A program made the translations under genes and the position numbers. This document shows, piece after piece, positions 32,322-44,285 of a stretch of 64,000 nt of DNA. This stretch comes from Paraburkholderia acidisoli. Its GTDB lineage: Bacteria; Pseudomonadota; Gammaproteobacteria; Burkholderiales; Burkholderiaceae. Each line of letters opens with the position of its first letter. Positions within the stretch are counted from its first letter, which is position 1. Below the pieces are notes generated by a model that saw only the letters and a list, made by a program, of their open reading frames with translations, did no database searches and was not told the DNA's origin. The DNA is taken from positions 310,001 through 374,000 of the forward strand of contig NZ_CP046915.1 of the NCBI RefSeq assembly GCF_009789675.1, given 5' to 3'.

Positions 32322-33722
32322 CTAGCGCGAACGCGGCGCGTCGGTTCGCGCTGGCAAGCCCAGTGCCGCCACCGCCGTGAGCGCATGCAACGCGGCCAGC
32401 AGCAACAACGCATTGGCCCACGCGTTCACGCTGGCGTGAACCGCATGCACATTCAGCATCCAGCCGAGGAACACGGCGCACAGCGTGGTGAGCGTCGGGC
32501 CGCCCAGCCGCTGCGCGATATTGAGCGTGGTCGTGGCCATTGGCAGATCGCGGCGTTCGACCGCGGCATACGCCACCGAAACCGCCGGCAAGCCCACCGC
32601 GCCCTGCCCCATGCCGCGCAGAAACAGCGCGGGCACGAGCACGAACAGCGTGAGTTCGCGATGCGCGAGCCAGACCAGCGCCAGCGTCGCCAGCAGCGCG
32701 AGCAACGCGCCGCCCACGGCCACGGCGCGCGAGCCGAATCGCGCGGTCAGAAAGCCCAGCGAGGGAAACGACACCATCATGCCGAGACCGAGCGGCGCGA
32801 GCATCCAGCCCATGGTCGCGGGCGACTGGCCGCACGCCTGGATCAGGTACAGCGGAATCAGCATCTGCCCCGCGAACATCACGCCGTTCGACAGGAACTG
32901 CGCGACGGCCGCCACGCTGAACGCGCGGCTGCGAAACTGCCGCAGCTCGATGAGCGCGCGCCCCGGCTTGCGCTTCTCGACGAACACGAACGCCGCGAGC
33001 AAGGCGGCGCCCAGCGCGACGGCGGCCGGCCCCACGGGTTGCGCAATACGCTCCGCGCCGAGCAGCATGGCCGCGAGTCCCGGCGAAAGCAGCAGCAAAC
33101 CGGGCCAGTCGAGTTCGCGCGGCTGACGCTCTTCGCGGTCGTCGGGCAAAAAGCACCAGGCCAGCACGAGCGCGAGCACGCCCACCGGCAGGTTGACGAG
33201 AAACAGCCAGCGCCACGAGGCGTAGTGCAGGATCGCGCCCGCGATCACGGGGCCGAGCAGCGGCCCGAGCAGCACCGGAAACGCCGCATAACCCGCAATG
33301 CGCGTGAACTGGTCGCCCGCCGCGCGCTTCATCATCATCTGCGCCATGGGCGCGAGCAGGCCGCCGCTCACGCCCTGCAACAGGCGAAAGCCGATCAGCG
33401 ACTGCGCCGACCACGCGAGCCCGCACAACGCCGAGCTGAGCGTGAATAGCGAAAAACACCATAAATAGAGGGCTTTTCCGCCAATACGGTCGATCAGCCA
33501 GCCGTTCAACGGCAGCACGAAGGTGAGCGCGAGCAGATAGCCGCTCGTGACCCATTGAATGGTGGAAAGCGTCGAATGCAGGTCCTGCGCGAGGCTCGAC
33601 AGCGACACGTTGACGATGGTCGCATCCAGTTGCGCGAGCAACGATCCCAGCACGGCCACGGCCGTGATTTTCCAGATCGAGGCGTCGAGCGCGGCGCTCG
33701 CGCGGCGAGTCGTCCCGGTCAT
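32322..33722 (-). CDS. MFS efflux transporter, DHA2/EmrB type
   Basis: 466-residue drug:H+ antiporter with about fourteen hydrophobic helices. Signatures: ALLAQLDATIVNVSLSSLAQDL in helix 1 (EmrB/QacA D1 motif), GWLIDRIGGKALYLW, RLLQGVSGGLLAPM in helix 4, and GPLLGPVIAGAILHYASWRWLFLVNLPVG in the helix 5 antiporter motif C region. ATG at 33722 overlaps the stop of the MarR gene by 4 bp, so it is translated from a MarR-efflux operon. Typical role: export of a toxic compound sensed by the MarR protein. Confidence 0.9.
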   Translation of the reverse strand: MTGTTRRASAALDASIWKITAVAVLGSLLAQLDATIVNVSLSSLAQDLHSTLSTIQWVTSGYLLALTFVLPLNGWLIDRIGGKALYLWCFSLFTLSSALCGLAWSAQSLIGFRLLQGVSGGLLAPMAQMMMKRAAGDQFTRIAGYAAFPVLLGPLLGPVIAGAILHYASWRWLFLVNLPVGVLALVLAWCFLPDDREERQPRELDWPGLLLLSPGLAAMLLGAERIAQPVGPAAVALGAALLAAFVFVEKRKPGRALIELRQFRSRAFSVAAVAQFLSNGVMFAGQMLIPLYLIQACGQSPATMGWMLAPLGLGMMVSFPSLGFLTARFGSRAVAVGGALLALLATLALVWLAHRELTLFVLVPALFLRGMGQGAVGLPAVSVAYAAVERRDLPMATTTLNIAQRLGGPTLTTLCAVFLGWMLNVHAVHASVNAWANALLLLAALHALTAVAALGLPARTDAPRSR

Positions 33723-34198
33723 GCGCGCGATCGATCGGCGGCGGCGATCCCCTCGTGCGCGGTGCCGGTTTCGCCGAGCCGCCGGATGATGGGAATGGCC
33801 GCGTCGAGCGCGCGAATCTCGTCCGCGTCGAATTGTTCCAGCCGCTCGAGCAGCCACGCGCGCTTCGCGATCTGGCTACGGCGGCGTTCCTCGCGCCCCT
33901 TCGCCGTGGGCACGAACAGGATCTGGCGGCCGTCGGTGGGATGCGGCTGGCGCGCCACGCAGCCCTCTTCTTCCAGCGTCGCGAGAATCGCCTTCATCGA
34001 CTGCGGCTTCATCGCTTCCGCGCGCGCGAGGTCGGCGGTGGTCATCGGGCCGTCGCGATCGAGCCGCGCGAGCGCGCTGGACTGCGAGAGATTGAGATCG
34101 CCGGGATGCGCTTCCGTGCGCAGGCGGCGGATGAGCTGGCCGATCGCCATCGTAAGATCGGCGACGACGGTATCGAGCGGTGGAGGAGTGCGAGCCAT
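33719..34198 (-). CDS. MarR-family transcriptional repressor
   Basis: 159-residue winged-helix repressor, probably controlling the overlapping efflux gene. DLNLSQSSALARLDRDGPMTTADLARAEAMKPQSMKAILATLEEEGCVARQPHPTDGRQILFVPTAKG spans the winged helix, with the wing DGRQILF. A dyad lies just upstream (34225-34240). Start uncertain: I took the ATG at 34198 (MARTPPPL); ATG at 34210 or TTG at 34234 in the same frame are possible, the latter inside the dyad. No clear ribosome site at any of them. Confidence 0.88.
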   Translation of the reverse strand: MARTPPPLDTVVADLTMAIGQLIRRLRTEAHPGDLNLSQSSALARLDRDGPMTTADLARAEAMKPQSMKAILATLEEEGCVARQPHPTDGRQILFVPTAKGREERRRSQIAKRAWLLERLEQFDADEIRALDAAIPIIRRLGETGTAHEGIAAADRSRA

Positions 34199-34224
34199 GT
34201 GCCGGAGCATAGAGGACGACAGTT

Positions 34225-34240
34225 TGACTTGCAAGTTAAC
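34225..34240. promoter_or_regulatory. Probable MarR operator TTGACTTGCAAGTTAA
   Basis: Near-perfect 16-bp dyad with a perfect core ACTTGCAAGT (34227-34236), 27 bases upstream of the chosen MarR start. TTGCAA-type dyads before a marR gene are typical autoregulatory sites. Confidence 0.65.
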
Positions 34241-34457
34241 CTGTTGATTCGAGCCGTATGCGCGAGCCGGGAACGGCGTTCGCTACGGGCTGTGTATCCG
34301 ACCCAATTACGGTTCGATGTCGAGGTTGCGCGAGCGGCGCGGCATCGGCGCAATGCAGTTTCGTCCGTCCGATTAGACTCGGCCTGACCGGGCGGGCGGC
34401 CCCGTCCGCCCTCAACGCCGCGCGTCCGATGTCGCGCCTTAACGCCGGGAACCCCGC

Positions 34458-35561
34458 GTGGAGCATTCGTCCGACCTGATCGTCGCCCGCCCCGAAGGGC
34501 TCTACTGTCCGCCGGGCGACTTCTATATCGATCCGTGGCGGCCCGTGGAGCGCGCCGTCATCACGCACGCGCACGCGGATCACGCGCGCTTCGGCCACGC
34601 GCACTACCTCACGGCGCAGCCGGGGCTCGGCGTGCTGCGCTCGCGCCTGCCCGGCATCGACGTACAGGGTCTGGCCTACGGCGAGCAGATCGACCACCAG
34701 GGCGTGCGCGTCTCGCTGCATCCGGCGGGCCACGTGCTCGGCTCGGCGCAGGTGCGCGTCGAGCACGGCGGGCGCGTCTGGGTCGCCTCGGGCGACTACA
34801 AGGTCGAGCCTGACCCGACCTGCGCGCCGTTCGAACCCGTGCGCTGCGACACCTTTATCACCGAATCCACCTTCGGCTTGCCCATCTACCGCTGGGAGCC
34901 GCCGCACACCGTGTTCGAGGGCATCGACGCCTGGTGGCGCCACAACGCCGCCGAAGGCCACGCCTCGGTGCTGTTCTGCTATTCGTTCGGCAAGGCGCAG
35001 CGCGTGCTCGCGAGCGTGGATCGCGGTATTGGCCCGATCTTCTGCCACGGCGCCGTCGAGCCGCTCAACCGCGCGTATCGCGAAGCCGGCGTCGATTTGC
35101 CGGCCACGCGCCTCGTGAGCGAAATCGCCGCGCGCGACAAGGCCGCGTTCCGCGAAGCGCTGATCGTCGCGCCGCCCTCCGCGCAAGGCAGCACGTGGAT
35201 GCGGCGCTTCGGCGACTACCGCGACGCGTTCGCCTCGGGCTGGATGCGCCTGCGCGGCACGCGGCGGCGGCGCGGCGTGGACCGTGGTTTCGTGCTGTCC
35301 GATCACGCCGACTGGCCTGGCCTGCAACACGCCATCGACGCGACGGGAGCCGAGCGCGTGATCGTCACGCACGGCCAGATCGAGCCGATGGTGCGCTGGC
35401 TCACCGAACAGGGGCTCGACGCGGGCGCCTTCACGACCGAATACGGCGACGACGCGATCGAAGCCGACGCGGCCGATGCGGCTCAAGCAACGGAACCCGG
35501 CGCGCAGGCCGCGCCGAATGACGCTCCTTCCACCATCTCTCCCACGAGCACGCCGCGATGA
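34458..35561 (+). CDS. Ligase-associated DNA exonuclease (metallo-beta-lactamase fold)
   Basis: 367-residue nuclease of the beta-CASP-like MBL family that accompanies the ATP-dependent ligase and Lhr-core helicase. Metal site: THAHADHARFGH (HAHADH at residues 37-42), the second-shell LHPAGHVLGSAQV and SGDYKVEPD, and FVLSDHADWPGL near residue 280. The C-terminal ~30 residues are Ala/Pro-rich and outside the domain. Start is GTG at 34458. It opens a four-gene cassette; its stop overlaps the ligase start (ATGA at 35558-35561). Confidence 0.92.
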   Translation: MEHSSDLIVARPEGLYCPPGDFYIDPWRPVERAVITHAHADHARFGHAHYLTAQPGLGVLRSRLPGIDVQGLAYGEQIDHQGVRVSLHPAGHVLGSAQVRVEHGGRVWVASGDYKVEPDPTCAPFEPVRCDTFITESTFGLPIYRWEPPHTVFEGIDAWWRHNAAEGHASVLFCYSFGKAQRVLASVDRGIGPIFCHGAVEPLNRAYREAGVDLPATRLVSEIAARDKAAFREALIVAPPSAQGSTWMRRFGDYRDAFASGWMRLRGTRRRRGVDRGFVLSDHADWPGLQHAIDATGAERVIVTHGQIEPMVRWLTEQGLDAGAFTTEYGDDAIEADAADAAQATEPGAQAAPNDAPSTISPTSTPR

Positions 35562-37237
35562 AACGCTTCGCAGCGCTCTACGCGGCATTGGACGCCACGA
35601 CGTCCACCAACGACAAGCTCGAAGCGCTCGTCACCTATTTCGCGAGCGCCGAGCCCGAGGACGCCGCGTGGGCCGCGTACTTTCTCGCGGGCGGCAAGCC
35701 GCGTCAGTCCGTGCCCACGCGGGTGCTCGTGGAATGCGCGCGCGAGCGCGCACGCCTGCCCGAGTGGCTGTTCGAAGAGTCGTATCAGGCCGTGGGCGAC
35801 CTCGCCGAAACCATCGCGCACGTGCTGCCGCCCGCCACGCGCGAATCCGAACTCGGCCTCGCACAATGGATCGAAGACCGCGTGCTGACCTTGCGCGGCG
35901 TGGATCCGGACACGCTGCGCGCCCGCCTCTACGACTACTGGGACGAACTGAACTGGAGCGAACGCTTCCTGCTCACCAAGCTCATCGGCGGCGGCTTTCG
36001 CGTGGGCGTCTCGCGGCAACTCGTGGTGCGCGCGCTCGCGCGGGTTGCCGACGTCGATCACAAACGCATCGCGCAGCGCATGGTCGGCTGGACCGATTCG
36101 CGCCAGTCGCCGAGCGCGGCGCGCTATCTTCGGCTGGTCGCGCCCGCGGCCGATGGCGACGACGTCGACACACCGCACGAAAGCGATATCGGCTTGCCCT
36201 GGCCGTTCTTTCTCGCGCACCCGCTGCAGGTCGATCCCGCCACGCTCGGGCCGCTCACCGACTGGATCGTCGAATGGAAATGGGACGGCATTCGCGCGCA
36301 ACTCGTGAAACGCGCGGGCCGCGTGTGGATCTGGTCGCGCGGCGAAGACCTCGTGACCGAACGCTTTCCCGAACTCGCGGCGCTCGGCGAGGCATTGCCC
36401 GACGGCACCGTGATCGATGGCGAAATTCTCGCGTGGGAGCCGGGCGCGAGCGCGCCGCTGCCGTTCGCGCGGCTGCAACCGCGCATCACGCGCAAATCGC
36501 TGACGAAGAAAGTGCTCAGCGACTCCCCCGCCACGATGCTCGCCTACGATCTGCTCGAAGCCGAAGGGCGCGACTTGCGCACCGAACCGCTGCACGCACG
36601 GCGCGCGCGGCTCGACGCGCTCGCGCAGACGCTCTCGCCGGCCGGCACGCCGCCACTCGCCGCCGGCTTGCTGCGCGTTTCGCCGCTCGTGCACGCCGAA
36701 GACTGGCAAGCGCTCGCCGCATTGCGCGAGGAAAGCCGCGCGCGCGGCGTGGAAGGCCTCATGCTGAAGGAGCGCACGTCGATGTATGGCGTGGGGCGCA
36801 CCAAAGCCTCGGGCACCTGGTGGAAGTGGAAGATCGACCCATACGCGATCGACGCCGTGCTGCTCTACGCGCAACGCGGCCATGGCCGGCGCGCGAGCCT
36901 CTACACCGACTTCACCTTCGCGGTGTGGGACGAAGCCAATGGCACGCGCACGCTGGTGCCGTTCGCGAAGGCGTATTCCGGTCTCACCGACGAAGAGATG
37001 CGCAAGGTCGACGCCATCGTGCGCAAGACGACCGTCGAGAAGTTCGGGCCCGTGCGCAGCGTGACGCCCACGCTCGTGTTCGAGATCGGCTTTGAAGGCA
37101 TCCAGGCGAGTCCGCGCCACAAGTCGGGCATTGCCGTGCGCTTTCCGCGCATGTTGCGCTGGCGCACCGATAAAGCCATCGAAGACGCCGACACGCTCGA
37201 CATGCTCAAGGGCTTTCTCAACGAGGCGCAGGCATGA
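35558..37237 (+). CDS. ATP-dependent DNA ligase of the ligase-associated repair cassette
   Basis: 559-residue ATP-dependent ligase. N-terminal helical domain (residues 1-215), nucleotidyltransferase domain with the adenylated lysine in [11 protein letters not shown] (Lys241), downstream motifs [13 protein letters not shown] and [22 protein letters not shown] (motif V), and an OB-fold domain to the end. This is the cassette-linked type, distinct from NHEJ LigD because no polymerase or nuclease domain is attached. Starts at ATG 35558 and overlaps the helicase gene by 4 bp. Confidence 0.93.
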   Translation: MKRFAALYAALDATTSTNDKLEALVTYFASAEPEDAAWAAYFLAGGKPRQSVPTRVLVECARERARLPEWLFEESYQAVGDLAETIAHVLPPATRESELGLAQWIEDRVLTLRGVDPDTLRARLYDYWDELNWSERFLLTKLIGGGFRVGVSRQLVVRALARVADVDHKRIAQRMVGWTDSRQSPSAARYLRLVAPAADGDDVDTPHESDIGLPWPFFLAHPLQVDPATLGPLTDWIVEWKWDGIRAQLVKRAGRVWIWSRGEDLVTERFPELAALGEALPDGTVIDGEILAWEPGASAPLPFARLQPRITRKSLTKKVLSDSPATMLAYDLLEAEGRDLRTEPLHARRARLDALAQTLSPAGTPPLAAGLLRVSPLVHAEDWQALAALREESRARGVEGLMLKERTSMYGVGRTKASGTWWKWKIDPYAIDAVLLYAQRGHGRRASLYTDFTFAVWDEANGTRTLVPFAKAYSGLTDEEMRKVDAIVRKTTVEKFGPVRSVTPTLVFEIGFEGIQASPRHKSGIAVRFPRMLRWRTDKAIEDADTLDMLKGFLNEAQA

Positions 37238-40020
37238 GCGATCACGACGACTCGCGCGAGATCGACGAGAACGACGCCAGCGACCTCGACGAAACCAGCG
37301 CCGGAGCCAAAGCCAAAGCCGGAACGAAACGCAAGCCGCGCCCGCGACGGATTCCGCGCACGCAGGCGGCGCAGGCCAGGCTCGATGCCGCCGCCGAGTC
37401 GTTCAAACCCGCGCCGTTTCACTACGATCCCGACGAAGCGGCCAAACCCATGGAAACGCGCATCGCGCAGTGGTTCGCGACGCGCGGCTGGCAGCCGTTT
37501 CCGTTCCAGCGCGAGGTGTGGCGCGAAATGGCGCGCGGCGCGAGCGGGCTGTTGCACGCGACCACGGGCGCGGGCAAGACATGGGCCGTGTGGCTCGGCG
37601 CGCTCGCCGCGTATGCCGGGCACGGCGCCCAAGACCGGGCGGCCAAGAACGCGGCCCAAAACGCAAAGGCAAGCGCAAAGGCAAGCGCCAAGGCAAACGC
37701 GAGCAAAAGCGCGCAGGCGAAAGCACCGGCCGTGACGGCCAGACTGCCGCTCCCCGCGCCGCTCACCGTACTCTGGATCACGCCGATGCGCGCCCTCGCC
37801 GCCGACAGCGCACGCGCCTTGCAGCAAGCCGTGGAGGCGCTCAACGTGCCGTGGAGCGTGGGCCTGCGCACCGGCGACACCTCGTCCACGGAACGCGCGC
37901 GCCAGAGCCGCCGCATGCCCTCGGCGCTCGTGACCACGCCCGAGAGTCTTTCGCTGATGCTCACGCGCACCAATGCGCGCGAGGAACTCGCGCATCTGCG
38001 GCTCGTCGTGGTCGACGAATGGCACGAACTGCTCGGCAACAAACGCGGCACGCAAACGCAGCTCGCGCTCGCGCGTCTCGCGAGCTGGCGACCCGATCTG
38101 CAGGTGTGGGGCCTTTCCGCGACGCTCGGCAATCTCCCGCTCGCGCACGATGCGCTGCTGCATTCCACGCACACGCCGCGCGTGGTGGTGCGCGGCGCGC
38201 AACCGAAAACCCTCGTCGTCGATACGTTGATTCCCGAGCGGATCGAGCGCTTTCCGTGGGGCGGCCATCTCGGCACGCGTCAGGTGGGCGCGGTCGCCGA
38301 CGAAATCGACGCGGCGCAAAGCTCGCTCGTGTTCACCAACACGCGCTCGCAATCGGAAATCTGGTATCGCGCGCTGCTGGAGTTGCGGCCCGAGTGGGCC
38401 GGCCTGATCGCGCTGCACCACGGCTCGCTCGACAAGGAAGTGCGCGACTGGGTCGAACTCGGCCTGAAGAACGGCAAGCTCAAGGCGGTCGTGTGCACGT
38501 CGAGCCTCGATCTGGGTGTCGATTTTCTGCCCGTGGACCGCGTGTTCCAGATCGGCTCGCCCAAAGGCGTCGCGCGCCTGATGCAGCGCGCCGGCCGCTC
38601 GGGGCACGCGCCGGGGCGCGTCTCGCGCGTGACCATCGTGCCCACGCATGCGCTCGAACTCGTCGAGGCGGCGGCCGCGCGCTGGGCCATCGAAACGCAG
38701 CGCATCGAAGGCCGCGACATGCCGCTCAAGCCGCTCGACGTGCTCGTGCAGCATCTCGTGACCGTGGCGATCGGCGGCGGCTTCACGCCCGGCGCGATCT
38801 ACGACGAGGTACGCACCGCGTACGCGTACCGCGATCTCACGCAGGCGGAGTTCGACTGGGCGCTCGCCTTCGTCGAACGCGGCGGCGCCTCGCTCGGCGC
38901 GTATCCCGACTATCACCGCGTGGTGGCCGGCGACGACGGCGTCTACCGCGTGCCGCGCGAAGACCTCGTGCGCAGGCATCGCAACAACGTCGGCACAATC
39001 GTTGCTAACGCAACCATCAACGTGGCGTATCTCTCGGGCGGCCGCATTGGCGCGATGGAGGAATCGTTCATCGCGCGGTTGAAACCCGGCGACGTCTTCA
39101 CGTTCGGCGGCCGCGCGCTCGAACTCGTGCGCGTGCGCGACATGACCGCCTACGTGAAGCGCGCCACCTCGTCGCGCGGAGCCATGCCGCAATGGGCGGG
39201 CAGCAAGATGCCGCTCTCCTCGGAACTCGCCGAAGCCGCGCTCGTGATGCTCGCGCGCGCCAACGACGGCATTTACGACGAACCCGAAATGCGCGCGATC
39301 AAGCCGCTGCTCGACCTGCAGGCCACGTGGTCGGCGTTGCCCGGTCCCGGCGTGCTGGTGGCGGAAAGCGTGCGCTCGCGCGAAGGGCACCACTTTTTCT
39401 GCTATCCGTTCGCGGGCCGTATGGCGCATATCGGGCTCGGCGCGCTGATCGGCTGGCGCGTGGCGCGCGATCAACCGAGCACGTTTTCCATATCGATGAA
39501 CGACTACGGCTTCGAGCTGCTCTCGGCGCAACCGTTCGACTGGCAAGCGTTGATCGACGGCGGCCTGTTCTCGCCGGAGCATCTCGAACACGACATCCTG
39601 GCGAGCCTCAATGCCTCCGAACTCGCCGCGCGGCGGTTTCGCGAAATCGCGCGCGTCTCGGGGCTCGTCTATCAAGGGCATCCCGGGCAGCAAAAAAGCG
39701 CGCGCCAGCTTCAGGCGTCGAGCAGCCTCTTTTACGAAGTCTTTCGCAAGCACGACAGCGCGAACCTGCTGCTCGCGCAAGCCGATCAGGAAGTGATGTT
39801 GCAGGAACTCGAACTCAAACGTCTGCGCGAAGCCCTCGTGCGCATGAGCGAAAGCCGCTTCGTGCTCACGCACCCGAAGAAGCCCACGCCCTTCGCGTTT
39901 CCGCTGATCGTCGCGCGCCTGCGTGAGAAAGTGACCACGGAAAAGCTCGCCGATCGCGTCGAACGCATGCTCGCGGAACTCGAAAAGGCCGCGCAACGCG
40001 AGGACAGCCATGAGCGCTGA
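37234..40020 (+). CDS. Lhr-core type DEXH helicase of the ligase-associated cassette
   Basis: 928-residue superfamily 2 helicase. Walker A TTGAGKT (110-116), motif Ia [12 protein letters not shown], the DEXH box [17 protein letters not shown] (motif III), then the second RecA domain with [37 protein letters not shown], and the Lhr winged-helix and beta-barrel core. Two oddities: a basic, disordered N-terminal tail (about residues 20-50) and a 40-residue Ala/Lys/Asn-rich insert (about 130-170) between motifs I and Ia, encoded by AAGGCAAGCG-type repeats. Overlaps the ligase (4 bp) and the phosphodiesterase gene (11 bp). Confidence 0.92.
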   Translation: MSDHDDSREIDENDASDLDETSAGAKAKAGTKRKPRPRRIPRTQAAQARLDAAAESFKPAPFHYDPDEAAKPMETRIAQWFATRGWQPFPFQREVWREMARGASGLLHATTGAGKTWAVWLGALAAYAGHGAQDRAAKNAAQNAKASAKASAKANASKSAQAKAPAVTARLPLPAPLTVLWITPMRALAADSARALQQAVEALNVPWSVGLRTGDTSSTERARQSRRMPSALVTTPESLSLMLTRTNAREELAHLRLVVVDEWHELLGNKRGTQTQLALARLASWRPDLQVWGLSATLGNLPLAHDALLHSTHTPRVVVRGAQPKTLVVDTLIPERIERFPWGGHLGTRQVGAVADEIDAAQSSLVFTNTRSQSEIWYRALLELRPEWAGLIALHHGSLDKEVRDWVELGLKNGKLKAVVCTSSLDLGVDFLPVDRVFQIGSPKGVARLMQRAGRSGHAPGRVSRVTIVPTHALELVEAAAARWAIETQRIEGRDMPLKPLDVLVQHLVTVAIGGGFTPGAIYDEVRTAYAYRDLTQAEFDWALAFVERGGASLGAYPDYHRVVAGDDGVYRVPREDLVRRHRNNVGTIVANATINVAYLSGGRIGAMEESFIARLKPGDVFTFGGRALELVRVRDMTAYVKRATSSRGAMPQWAGSKMPLSSELAEAALVMLARANDGIYDEPEMRAIKPLLDLQATWSALPGPGVLVAESVRSREGHHFFCYPFAGRMAHIGLGALIGWRVARDQPSTFSISMNDYGFELLSAQPFDWQALIDGGLFSPEHLEHDILASLNASELAARRFREIARVSGLVYQGHPGQQKSARQLQASSSLFYEVFRKHDSANLLLAQADQEVMLQELELKRLREALVRMSESRFVLTHPKKPTPFAFPLIVARLREKVTTEKLADRVERMLAELEKAAQREDSHER

Positions 40021-40672
40021 TTCGCTGACCGTCGACGTGCAGGGCCACGCGTTGACGTTGTGCGCCGAGCGCGCGGCCTTCGACCCCGTGCTCAAGAGCC
40101 TGTTTGTCGCCGACGTGCATCTCGGCAAGGACGCCGTGTTCCGCGCGCGCGGCATTCCGGTGCCCGCGGGCTCGACCGAAGAAACGCTCGGACGGCTCGA
40201 TCGTTTGATCGCCGCGCATGCGCCCGAATCGATCGTGTTTCTCGGCGACTTGCTGCACGCGCGCGAATCGCACGCTGCCGAAATGCTCGGCGCGTTGCGC
40301 CGCTGGCGCGCGCGGCACCCCGCGTTGCCGCTCGTGCTGGTCGAAGGCAATCACGACCGCCACGCGGGCGCGCTCCCCGACGAGTTCGGCATGGAAACCG
40401 TGATCGAGCCCTACCGGTTCGGGCCGTGGGCGTTGTGCCATCATCCGCAAACCACGGAGCACGCGTATGCGCTCGCGGGCCACGAACATCCCGTGCTGCG
40501 CATTGCCACCGGCAGCGATCGCGCGCGCTTGCCGTGCTTTCGCTTCGGCGCGCGCGCGGGCGTGCTGCCGGCGTTCGGCGCGTTCACGGGCGGCTTCGAA
40601 GTCAGCGCGCAAACGGCGGGCGAAGCCGTGTACGTCGTGGCCGGCGACCGCGTGTTTCGCGTCAAGCGATAA
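40010..40672 (+). CDS. pdeM: Ligase-associated DNA damage response endonuclease, metallophosphoesterase
   Basis: 220-residue calcineurin-fold phosphoesterase. Metal motifs: [14 protein letters not shown] (Asp35, His37), [21 protein letters not shown] and LAGHEHPVL. It completes the exonuclease-ligase-helicase-phosphoesterase set found in Pseudomonas and other bacteria and expected to process damaged DNA ends. ATG at 40010 with GAGGACAG; overlaps the helicase stop by 11 bp, so all four genes are translationally linked. Confidence 0.92.
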   Translation: MSADSLTVDVQGHALTLCAERAAFDPVLKSLFVADVHLGKDAVFRARGIPVPAGSTEETLGRLDRLIAAHAPESIVFLGDLLHARESHAAEMLGALRRWRARHPALPLVLVEGNHDRHAGALPDEFGMETVIEPYRFGPWALCHHPQTTEHAYALAGHEHPVLRIATGSDRARLPCFRFGARAGVLPAFGAFTGGFEVSAQTAGEAVYVVAGDRVFRVKR

Positions 40673-40745
40673 ACACGTGGCGGTCAGCGCGTGACGATAT
40701 GCGCATGGCGATATGCGCATAACGGTCGCTCACGCCATCGACGAT

Positions 40746-40774
40746 AAAAAAAGCGCCGTGCAATGCACGGCGCT
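40746..40774 (-). terminator. Rho-independent terminator of the TolB-like gene
   Basis: On the minus strand, an 11-bp GC-rich stem (AGCGCCGTGCA / TGCACGGCGCT, 40752-40774, single-base loop or CAATG in a shorter stem) is followed by TTTTTTT. It lies 38 bases after the TolB-like stop and faces the end of pdeM, where it may also act as a barrier. Confidence 0.9.
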
Positions 40775-40811
40775 CAAGTCGCTACCTGCGGGAGATCGCT
40801 AGAACCCGGCG

Positions 40812-42752
<1,941 letters not shown>

Positions 42753-43193
42753 TGCGAAGTGCCTCCGTTATTTATTCGTCAACGCGTGCCATGCGCTTAT
42801 TGCCACCGCTCGTTGCCACCGCTTATTGCCACTACGCATGGCCACAGGGCGTTGCCGCATTGCGTTGCGCGTGCTGTCTCCGTTCGCGTGAGTCGCCGCC
42901 GCGCGGGATGTCGTGGCTTGCCGGCCCGCATTTTTATCCCTTAACGCCAAGGTTAGGCGAAGCGCAGGCGGGCGTCCCTACACAAATCGCAGTTTCACTG
43001 GGACTTTTTACCGCGCCCCTCGCACGCCCTGCGAAGAAAGAGAAAAAGTGCCAGCGAATCGGCGTTTTGTATAGGGGCACGCGGCGATTGTTCTCTTAGT
43101 ATCAGCGGCAGCCGAGGCCACCCGGCTTTCCATCGCCCGATGGAATCGAGACAACGCACGTGGTCGATAAAGAACAGAAAGGCAACGGAGACA
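42753..43193. other. Divergent region between TolB-like and Tsx-like genes
   Basis: No credible gene. It contains imperfect GYTTATTGCCACCGC-type repeats (about 42798-42833) and a weaker relative of the catabolic dyad, TTAACGCCAAGGTTAG (42941-42956), which matches the arms TTAAC and GGTTA but lacks the downstream promoter block. Purine-rich AAAGAAAGAGAAAAAG at about 43036-43051. Confidence 0.5.
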
Positions 43194-44159
43194 ATGAAGA
43201 CGACACTGAGCGCTATGCGCAAGCCCCTCGTTGGCATCGCCGTATTGTGCTGCCTGACCGAATTCGCACACGCGGAAGTGGTATCCGCGCCGAACGGCTC
43301 AGCGCCCCCGCAATCGCAGTCCACGCAACCCAACGGCGCGGCGCCCACCGCCGGCCAGGTGCAGCCCGACGACGGCAGCCCGCCGCTTGTCTGGAACGAC
43401 ACGTATATCGGCTACCGTTACGGCAGCAACTTCCACTACCCCGGCGTGCCCGACAAGGTCGCGCAGAACATCGGCTACCTCACCACCACGGGCGGCTTCC
43501 GCTTCGGCAGCTACGCGTTCAATGTCGATTACCTCGTCTCCAACTCGGCGAATCCCGAGGCGGGCGGCCCGTCCAACGGCGGCGCGCAGGAAGTCTACAG
43601 CGTGGGCCGGGTGGAACTGAGCGCGGGCAAGATTCTCGGCCGCTCGGTGGGTCATGGTTTCGTGCGCGACTACGGCGCGACCATCGGCTATGAGTTCGGC
43701 ACGAAAAACGATTCGTACTCCGAACGCGCACGCATGCTGGTGTTCGGCCCGACCATCGAATTCGCGGTACCGCGCGGCTTCTGGAACATCACGGCGGGCG
43801 GCCGCACCGAGAGCAACCACAACGGTATCGTGGGCGTGGACGTGCACTTCCACACCGCGTGGCACATCGAAAGCTCGTGGCTCGTGCCGTTCCGCGTGGC
43901 CATGGTGCCGTTGGTGTTTCGCGGCTTCGCGAGCGTGACGGGACCGAAGGGCCGCGACGGCTTCAACGTGCCGACCACCACGGAATTCCTCACGCGCGTC
44001 TCGCTGCTCGCGGACGTGGGCTCGTTCGCGGGGCATCCGCGCACGGCATATGTGGGCGTGGGCTACGAATACTGGAAGAACATGTACGGCACGCCGTCGA
44101 GCGAAACTGTCAGCACGAAAACCTCCGCGCCGATGGTAATGGCGGAGTTTCACTTCTGA
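43194..44159 (+). CDS. Tsx/OmpK-like outer-membrane channel
   Basis: 321-residue barrel protein. Signal peptide MKTTLSAMRKPLVGIAVLCCLTEFAHA, then a Pro/Gln-rich spacer and barrel sequence WNDTYIGYRYGSNFHYPGVPDKVAQNIGYLTTTGGFRFGSYAFNVDYL, typical of the nucleoside-specific channel-forming Tsx/OmpK family; ends in the aromatic AEFHF. ATG at 43194 with GGAGAC. Substrate is unknown; the family includes nucleoside and small-solute channels. Confidence 0.82.
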   Translation: MKTTLSAMRKPLVGIAVLCCLTEFAHAEVVSAPNGSAPPQSQSTQPNGAAPTAGQVQPDDGSPPLVWNDTYIGYRYGSNFHYPGVPDKVAQNIGYLTTTGGFRFGSYAFNVDYLVSNSANPEAGGPSNGGAQEVYSVGRVELSAGKILGRSVGHGFVRDYGATIGYEFGTKNDSYSERARMLVFGPTIEFAVPRGFWNITAGGRTESNHNGIVGVDVHFHTAWHIESSWLVPFRVAMVPLVFRGFASVTGPKGRDGFNVPTTTEFLTRVSLLADVGSFAGHPRTAYVGVGYEYWKNMYGTPSSETVSTKTSAPMVMAEFHF

Positions 44160-44227
44160 GCGTCGACGTTCCGTGATTCCGCCTCCATCGGCTGAATCAT
44201 CTGGATTCCTGATCATGTGAAGGCAAA

Positions 44228-44267
44228 CGAAAACGCGCGTGGCAGGCGCTTGCCACGCGCGTTTTCG
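44228..44267. terminator. Bidirectional terminator between Tsx-like and dihydroxyacetone kinase genes
   Basis: 17-bp perfect stem (44228-44244 with 44251-44267), with arms beginning CGAAAACGCGCG, and a 6-nt loop GGCGCT. A-tract on the left arm and T-tract on the right arm make it usable in both directions, and TTTTT follows on the plus strand. It separates convergent genes. Confidence 0.9.
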
Positions 44268-44285
44268 CGTCTTCGTTTTTGCCTG

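Noticed and set aside
36901..40350. Open frame of over 1100 codons antisense to the helicase and nearby genes
   Set aside because: Composition is Arg/His/Ala-biased and the plus strand holds a helicase with all motifs; treated as a compositional shadow.
40741..40780. Terminator of pdeM on the plus strand
   Set aside because: The A-tract precedes and no T-run follows the stem on the plus strand; it fits the minus-strand TolB-like gene instead.
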